Assembly: GCA_011390455.1 (NCBI GenBank)
Contig: JAABSI010000092.1
Coordinates: forward strand, 1-11,568
Direction: 5' to 3'
Source of the DNA: Trueperaceae bacterium
GTDB taxonomy: Bacteria > Deinococcota > Deinococci > Deinococcales > Trueperaceae
DNA length: 11,568 bases
Shown here: positions 8,182-11,568 of the stretch, piece by piece
Layout of the letters: the number at the start of each line of letters is the position of its first letter
How positions within the stretch are numbered: the stretch's first letter is position 1
Translations under genes and position numbers: made by a program
Notes under the pieces: generated by a model
What the model saw: the letters and a program-made list of their open reading frames with translations, nothing else
Databases searched by the model: none
Told to the model about the DNA's origin: nothing

Positions 8182-8199
8182 CGCCTTGGAGGCTGGAAC

Positions 8200-8643
8200 G
8201 TGCCCGACCCCATCCGCATCGATACCCTCACCCCCGTCGACCCCGGCGGCCGCGTCGTCGTGCCGCTCCCGATGACCGCCCACGACCGCCGCCGCGTGCG
8301 GCGCCGCCTGGAGGCCAGCGACGGCACCGTCCTGGAGCTCGCGCTCCCCACGGGCACGGCGCTCGGCGTCGGCCAGGTGCTGCACGCCACCGCGACCGCG
8401 GCGTACGTGGTCGCCGCCGCCGACGAACAGGTCCTCGTCGTGCGTCCCCGCGACCGCGCCGAGGCGGCGCGCGTCGGCCACCTGGTGGGCAACCTGCACC
8501 GCGACCTCGACGTCGAGGACGACGGCACGCTGATCGCGCTCCACGACGCCCCCCTCGAGGCGCGGTTGCGCGCCGCGGGCTACGACGCCGAGGTCGCCCA
8601 CCGCCCCTTCCGCGGGCGCGCGCCGGGCGAGCACGCCCACTGA
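8200..8643 (+). CDS. ureE: Urease accessory protein UreE (nickel metallochaperone)
   Basis: UreE delivers Ni2+ to the UreG/F/D activation complex. This 147-residue protein has the N-terminal beta domain (RRVRRRLEASDGTVLELALPTGTALGVGQVLHA) and the C-terminal metal-binding domain with GHLVGNLHRDLDVE (His94, and His100 in the place of the conserved dimer-interface histidine) and His115. The C-terminus has only a short EHAH tail, unlike the long polyhistidine tail of Klebsiella, so it should transfer rather than store nickel. The start is GTG at 8200, supported by TTGGAGG (8186-8192) 7 nt upstream; no in-frame ATG fits. The gap to ureC is 18 nt. Confidence 0.93.
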   Translation: MPDPIRIDTLTPVDPGGRVVVPLPMTAHDRRRVRRRLEASDGTVLELALPTGTALGVGQVLHATATAAYVVAAADEQVLVVRPRDRAEAARVGHLVGNLHRDLDVEDDGTLIALHDAPLEARLRAAGYDAEVAHRPFRGRAPGEHAH

Positions 8644-8645
8644 CG

Positions 8646-9305
8646 ATGGACGACGCCGCCTGGCTCCGTCTGCTGCAGCTGCACGACACGGCGCTGCCCG
8701 TGGGCGCCTTCGCCCACTCGAACGGCCTCGAGGCGTACGCGCAACGCGGCATGCGGCCGCCCGAGCTCGAGGCCTGGCTGCGCGCCCAACTCGCCTACGG
8801 GTTCGGGCGCCTCGACCTGGCGGCGGTGGCGCTCGCCTGGTCGGGCCCCGACGACCGCGCGCTCGCCGCGCTCGACGCCGAGCTCGACGCCTGGAAGGGC
8901 GTGCCCAGCCTGCGCGCCACCAGCCGCGCGCTCGGCCGGCGCACCCACGCCCTCGCGGCCCGGCTCTGGCCGGAGCGCACGGACCGCCTACCGCCCGGCG
9001 TCGCGACCGGCCACCATGCAGCGGTGCTCGGCGCCTGGTCGCGGGTGCTCGACCTCCCCCGCCGCCCGACCCTGCTCGCCGCCGGCCAGGGGATGGTGGC
9101 GGCCGCGCTCGCCGCGGCGACCCGGTGCCTGCCGCTCGGACCGGAGCGCGCTCAAGGGCTGCTGGTCGCGCTCCAGCCCGACGTCGCCGCGGCCGCCGCC
9201 CGCGTCGACGCCGACCCGCACGCCTCGCTCTGGTCCGCGACCCCTGGGGCCGATCTGCGTGCGCACCAGCAGACGGCGCTCGTCACCCGGTTGTTCGAAT
9301 CGTGA
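8646..9305 (+). CDS. ureF: Urease accessory protein UreF
   Basis: UreF is an all-helical scaffold that binds UreD and recruits the UreG GTPase during nickel insertion. This 219-residue copy has [23 protein letters not shown] (9-31), matching the family LLQLxSPALPVGGFxxSxGLE block, and ends [13 protein letters not shown], the usual UreF C-terminus that touches UreD. The length is normal to slightly short. The ATG is 2 nt after the ureE stop with no clear Shine-Dalgarno, so translation is probably coupled to ureE. Confidence 0.93.
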   Translation: MDDAAWLRLLQLHDTALPVGAFAHSNGLEAYAQRGMRPPELEAWLRAQLAYGFGRLDLAAVALAWSGPDDRALAALDAELDAWKGVPSLRATSRALGRRTHALAARLWPERTDRLPPGVATGHHAAVLGAWSRVLDLPRRPTLLAAGQGMVAAALAAATRCLPLGPERAQGLLVALQPDVAAAAARVDADPHASLWSATPGADLRAHQQTALVTRLFES

Positions 9306-9306
9306 G

Positions 9307-9323
9307 GGCGCGCGCCGCGCGCC
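9307..9323 (+). other. Perfect GC hairpin between ureF and ureG
   Basis: GGCGCGC (9307-9313) pairs perfectly with GCGCGCC (9317-9323) around a 3-nt loop; G9306 and T9324 can add a G-U pair. It fills most of the 37-nt ureF-ureG gap, the largest gap in the operon, and ends 5 nt before the strong ureG ribosome-binding site. It may protect or process the transcript, or attenuate it, but there is no U-tract. Confidence 0.4.
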
Positions 9324-9342
9324 TCGAGAGGAGGTCGCCCCC

Positions 9343-9957
9343 ATGCGACCCGTGAAGATCGGCATCGGCGGCCCGGTGGGCTCCGGCAAGACCGCGCTCC
9401 TGGACACCCTGTGCAAGCAGTTGCGCGACCGCTACCAGGTGGCGGTCATCACGAACGACATCTACACCGACGAGGACGCCGCCTTCCTCACCCGTTCCGG
9501 CGCGCTCGACCCCGAGCGCATCCGTGGGGTGCGGACCGGCGGCTGCCCGCACACCGCGATCCGCGAGGACACCAGCCTCAACCAGGAGGCCGTCGACGCC
9601 ATGAGCACGGCTTTCCCCGACCTCGACCTGCTGTTCGTGGAGTCGGGCGGCGACAACCTCGCGGCCTCCTTCAGCCCCGACCTGGTCGACGTCAGCATCT
9701 ACGTGGTCGACGTGTCGGGCGGCGACAAGGTGCCGCGCAAGGGGGGCCCCGGCGTCACCCGGAGCGACCTGCTCGTCATCAACAAGATCGACCTGGCGCC
9801 GTACGTCGGCGCCGACCTGGGGGTGATGGAGCGGGATGCGCGCCTCCAGCGCGGCGATCGGCCTCAGGTCTTCACCGACCTCAAGCACGGCGTGGGCATC
9901 GACGACGTGCTCCGCTGGATCGTCGAGGACGTGCTGTTCGATGAGGTCCGCATCTGA
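9343..9957 (+). CDS. ureG: Urease accessory GTPase UreG
   Basis: UreG is the SIMIBI-class GTPase whose GTP hydrolysis drives nickel insertion into UreC. The 204-residue protein has the P-loop [10 protein letters not shown] (9-18), the metal-binding Cys68-Pro69-His70 motif ([12 protein letters not shown]), ESGGDN (100-105) and the guanine-specificity motif NKID (147-150). All are intact. The ATG at 9343 has the strongest Shine-Dalgarno of the operon, AGGAGG (9329-9334), 8 nt upstream. Its TGA (9955-9957) overlaps the proposed CTG start of ureD. Confidence 0.97.
   Translation: MRPVKIGIGGPVGSGKTALLDTLCKQLRDRYQVAVITNDIYTDEDAAFLTRSGALDPERIRGVRTGGCPHTAIREDTSLNQEAVDAMSTAFPDLDLLFVESGGDNLAASFSPDLVDVSIYVVDVSGGDKVPRKGGPGVTRSDLLVINKIDLAPYVGADLGVMERDARLQRGDRPQVFTDLKHGVGIDDVLRWIVEDVLFDEVRI
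9943..9947 (+). promoter_or_regulatory. Shine-Dalgarno that supports a CTG start for ureD
   Basis: GAGGT near the end of ureG lies 6 nt before CTG at 9954-9956. No ATG, GTG or TTG occurs in the ureD frame between its upstream stop (TGA, 9942-9944) and the GTG at 10014, so this ribosome-binding site points to CTG as the initiation codon. Confidence 0.5.
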
Positions 9958-10757
9958 CGGACCTCGCGAACGGGTACCTGCGGCTGGAGTTCGCTGCGGG
10001 ACCGCACGGAACCGTGCTGGCGCACCAGGCGTCTCGGGCGCCGCTCCGCTGCGTCCGGCCGTTCGTGCTCGCCCATGGCGAGGCGGTACTGCAAGTGCTG
10101 CACGTCGGTCCGGGGGTGATGGCGGGCGACCGGCTCGAGCTCGACGTCGACGTCGGGCCCGGCGCCCACGCAGTGGTCGTGGCCCAGGCGGCCACCAAGC
10201 TGCACGCCATGGAGCCCCCGGGCGCGGCCGAGCAGCGCGTGCGGCTGCGGGTCGCGGCCGGCGGACGGCTGGAGGTCCACCCCGGCCTCACGATCCCCTT
10301 CGCCGGCAGCGCCTTCCGGCAGAGCGTCGAGGTCGACCTCGAGACTGGTGCCGAGTTCGCCTGGTTCGAGCGCTGGTCGGCCGGCCGCGTGGCGCGCGGC
10401 GAGCGGCACGCCTATCGGCACGCCTCGAGCCGGCTGCGCGTGCGCGTCGACGGCGTCCCGGTGCACGCCGACGCGCTCGAGCTCGACCCGGAGGCCGCCG
10501 CCGGGCCGGGGCTCTTCGAGGGGCACGCCTACGTGGCGAGCGGGGTGATCGTGGGCGGCGCGGACCCGGGGCTCGCGGCCTTCACGGACCAGGACGGCGT
10601 GACCGCGGCCGCGTACCCGCTGGGTCCGGACCGCTGGGCCGCGCGCGCCCTCGCGGACGACGGCGTGGGGCTGCGGGCCACGGTGCTCGGGTGGTCGACC
10701 GCTTGGCGGGCGGCCAACGGCCTTCCAGCGTTGGACCTCGATCGGTACGGCTCGTGA
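9954..10757 (+). CDS. ureD: Urease accessory protein UreD (UreH), probable CTG start
   Basis: UreD is the scaffold that binds apo-urease and channels nickel from UreG via UreF. Recognisable blocks are [84 protein letters not shown] and GRVARGE. The first standard start (GTG 10014) would remove [19 protein letters not shown], which aligns with the first conserved strand of UreD. A CTG at 9954 keeps it, gives a normal 267 residues, has GAGGT 6 nt upstream and overlaps the ureG stop as CTGA, like the ATGA and GTGA junctions earlier in the operon. The family call is firm; the exact start is inferred. It ends the operon and converges with vapC after 19 nt. Confidence 0.88.
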   Translation: MTDLANGYLRLEFAAGPHGTVLAHQASRAPLRCVRPFVLAHGEAVLQVLHVGPGVMAGDRLELDVDVGPGAHAVVVAQAATKLHAMEPPGAAEQRVRLRVAAGGRLEVHPGLTIPFAGSAFRQSVEVDLETGAEFAWFERWSAGRVARGERHAYRHASSRLRVRVDGVPVHADALELDPEAAAGPGLFEGHAYVASGVIVGGADPGLAAFTDQDGVTAAAYPLGPDRWAARALADDGVGLRATVLGWSTAWRAANGLPALDLDRYGS

Positions 10758-10776
10758 GCAGCCGTCCTCGAACCCA

Positions 10777-11166
10777 CTAAGCCGGCGCCACGTCCGTCCG
10801 CGCGAAGTCGTCGCCCACGTACAGCACGGGTGCGCCGTGCGCCTTGGCCAGGGCGTACGCGTAGAGGTCGCCGAGGTTCAGCGCCGCCGGGTGGCGCCCC
10901 TTCCCGTACCGCACGAACCCTGCGTGCGCAAGCTCGACCTGGTCCGCATCGAACGGGATCACCCGAGCTCCGGCGGCATGCACGAGCAGCCGCAGGTCGC
11001 GCACCCCCTCGTCGCCGTAGCGCGCCTGCAGCACGACGAGCGCCTCGAGCAGGGTGCCCGCCGAGATCCCCAGGTCGTCCTCGGCGGCGATGCGCTCGAT
11101 CAGCGCCGGCGCCGCGGATTCGCCCGCGAGCACGGCGACGAGCGCGGACGTGTCGAGGACCGTCAC
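10777..11166 (-). CDS. vapC: VapC-type PIN-domain toxin RNase
   Basis: This is a 129-residue PIN nuclease that would cleave RNA when freed from VapB. It begins VTVLDTSALVAVLAGE with catalytic Asp5. Glu41 (TLLEAL), Asp100 (LNLGDLYAYALAK) and Asp119/Asp120 (YVGDDFARTDV) complete the acidic Mg2+ site, so it looks active. The GTG start (plus-strand 11164-11166) overlaps the vapB stop (GTGA), typical of coupled toxin-antitoxin pairs. A longer reading to 11241 would only add out-of-frame vapB sequence. It is convergent with ureD. Its RNA target cannot be told from sequence. Confidence 0.93.
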   Translation of the reverse strand: MTVLDTSALVAVLAGESAAPALIERIAAEDDLGISAGTLLEALVVLQARYGDEGVRDLRLLVHAAGARVIPFDADQVELAHAGFVRYGKGRHPAALNLGDLYAYALAKAHGAPVLYVGDDFARTDVAPA

Positions 11167-11411
11167 CGCGGTAGTCCGTGCTCGTCGTAGCCGAGGATCT
11201 GGTCGGGGGTGCGGTCGTCCAGCACCGGCAGCGCCGCGCAATGCTCGGCGATGCGCTCGAGCAGCTCGCGCTTGGCCGTCGCGCGCGGCGTCCGGCGCGC
11301 TACGGCCTCGCGCAGCGCCTCCACGACCGATTGGGTCATGGACTGGCCGGTCAGGTCGGCCAGCTGCTTGGCGAGCTCGTGGGCCTCGCGGGACTTGAGG
11401 TTCAGGGCCAT
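11163..11411 (-). CDS. vapB: VapB-type antitoxin (Rv0623/PSK-transcription-factor-like)
   Basis: This 82-residue antitoxin starts MALNLKSREAHELAKQLADLTGQSMTQSVVEALREAVARR, the ribbon-helix-helix-like DNA-binding part of the Rv0623-type VapB family. The C-terminal tail LDDRTPDQILGYDEHGLPR is of the type that wraps the VapC active site. The ATG at plus-strand 11409-11411 is chosen over an in-frame ATG 18 nt upstream (11427-11429), because GGAGGT lies just before it (plus 11416-11421) and MALN is the family start. It would neutralise VapC and repress its own promoter. Confidence 0.92.
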   Translation of the reverse strand: MALNLKSREAHELAKQLADLTGQSMTQSVVEALREAVARRTPRATAKRELLERIAEHCAALPVLDDRTPDQILGYDEHGLPR

Positions 11412-11421
11412 CGCGACCTCC

Positions 11422-11461
11422 GAATGCATTCTACCGTCTCTCTCAATTGGTGGAATCTACC
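11422..11461 (-). promoter_or_regulatory. vapBC promoter region with palindromic operator candidate
   Basis: On the minus strand two similar boxes occur 26 bp apart, GGTAGATT (plus 11454-11461) and GGTAGAAT (plus 11428-11435). Either could be the -10. The upstream one leaves a leader of about 36 nt before vapB; the downstream one leaves about 10 nt. No clear -35 is seen. A perfect 10-bp palindrome GAATGCATTC (11422-11431) overlaps the downstream box and ends next to the ribosome-binding site, where VapB binding would block transcription. Confidence 0.45.
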
Positions 11462-11492
11462 CGGACACCATGGAGTCTAGGGCTCCGCCTAC

Positions 11493-11527
11493 GTCGACGT
11501 CGACCCCGTTCGCCGCTGAGGTACCCT
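11493..11527 (+). promoter_or_regulatory. Candidate promoter of the SbcD-like gene with a 12-bp palindrome
   Basis: TCGACC (11500-11505; 4 of 6 matches to TTGACA), 16 nt, then TACCCT (11522-11527) within GGTACCCT. The GTG start codon follows after 9 nt, so the mRNA would be almost leaderless. A perfect palindrome GTCGACGTCGAC (11493-11504) covers the -35 position and could be an operator. The rest of the vapB-sbcD gap holds nothing I can name. Confidence 0.45.
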
Positions 11528-11536
11528 CGCCCCATC

Positions 11537-11568
11537 GTGCCCACGTTCCTCCACACCGCCGACTGGCA
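11537..11568 (+). CDS. sbcD: Probable SbcD/Mre11-type metallophosphoesterase, N-terminus only
   Basis: Only ten codons are present, reading (M)PTFLHTADW from a GTG at 11537, and the window ends in CA. FLHTADWH or FLHTADWQ is the conserved first strand of SbcD/Mre11 DNA-repair nucleases, with Asp9 the first metal ligand. If the next codon is CAC or CAT the DxH motif is complete. The promoter box 9 nt upstream supports this start. A related metallophosphoesterase such as a YhaO-like protein is the alternative. Confidence is limited by length. Confidence 0.6.
   Translation, partial: MPTFLHTADW

Noticed and set aside
10014..10016. GTG as the start of ureD
   Set aside because: It would delete the conserved first strand and leave 56 nt after ureG with no purpose; the CTG at 9954 has better context.

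Overview
The window is about 11.6 kb of GC-rich, densely packed bacterial chromosome with short intergenic gaps. No ribosomal, phage or transposon genes are visible to fix the taxonomy. Several starts sit only 9 nt after a GGTANNNT -10-like box, which would give leaderless or nearly leaderless mRNAs. Together with the high GC and a DinB-family protein, this would fit the Deinococcota (Truepera/Deinococcus-like). That is an inference; a GC-rich actinobacterium or another phylum is not excluded.

Layout, left to right. (1) 1-2139, + strand: the 3' part of a rarA/mgsA-type AAA+ ATPase gene fused in frame to a C-terminal class I SAM-methyltransferase-like domain; the 5' end lies outside the window. 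(2) 2149-3602, - strand: a terpenoid-cyclase/prenyltransferase-fold protein of unknown role, behind a DinB-family putative metal-dependent protein with a good promoter and Shine-Dalgarno. (3) 3700-5536, + strand: a tightly overlapping three-gene unit made of an ABC importer ATPase (FbpC/PotA type) with no permease or binding protein nearby, followed by two fluoride-channel subunits (FluC/CrcB). A hairpin without a U-tract follows. (4) 5537-5783: a 247-bp regulatory region with two -10 candidates and an inverted repeat. (5) 5784-10757, + strand: a complete urease operon, ureA-ureB-ureC-ureE-ureF-ureG-ureD, holding the three structural subunits and all four nickel-insertion accessory proteins. 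Three junctions are 4-nt overlaps (ATGA, GTGA, CTGA). The last implies that ureD starts at a rare CTG codon. (6) 10777-11411, - strand: a VapBC toxin-antitoxin pair convergent with the urease operon, with a palindrome overlapping its -10 box. (7) 11537-end, + strand: the first ten codons of a probable SbcD/Mre11-type nuclease.

How the genes work together: the urease genes are a self-contained pathway that splits urea to ammonia and carbamate, with UreD/UreF/UreG/UreE building the Ni2+ centre; no urea or nickel transporter is in the window. FluC1/FluC2 probably form a heteromeric fluoride exporter, and why they are coupled to an importer-type ATPase is unclear. I found no CRISPR array, insertion sequence, tRNA, rRNA or recognised riboswitch. 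The least conventional items are the RarA-methyltransferase fusion, the ATPase-FluC-FluC operon, the CTG start of ureD, and a GGTANNNT promoter box recurring before unrelated genes. None of them amounts to a demonstrated new system.
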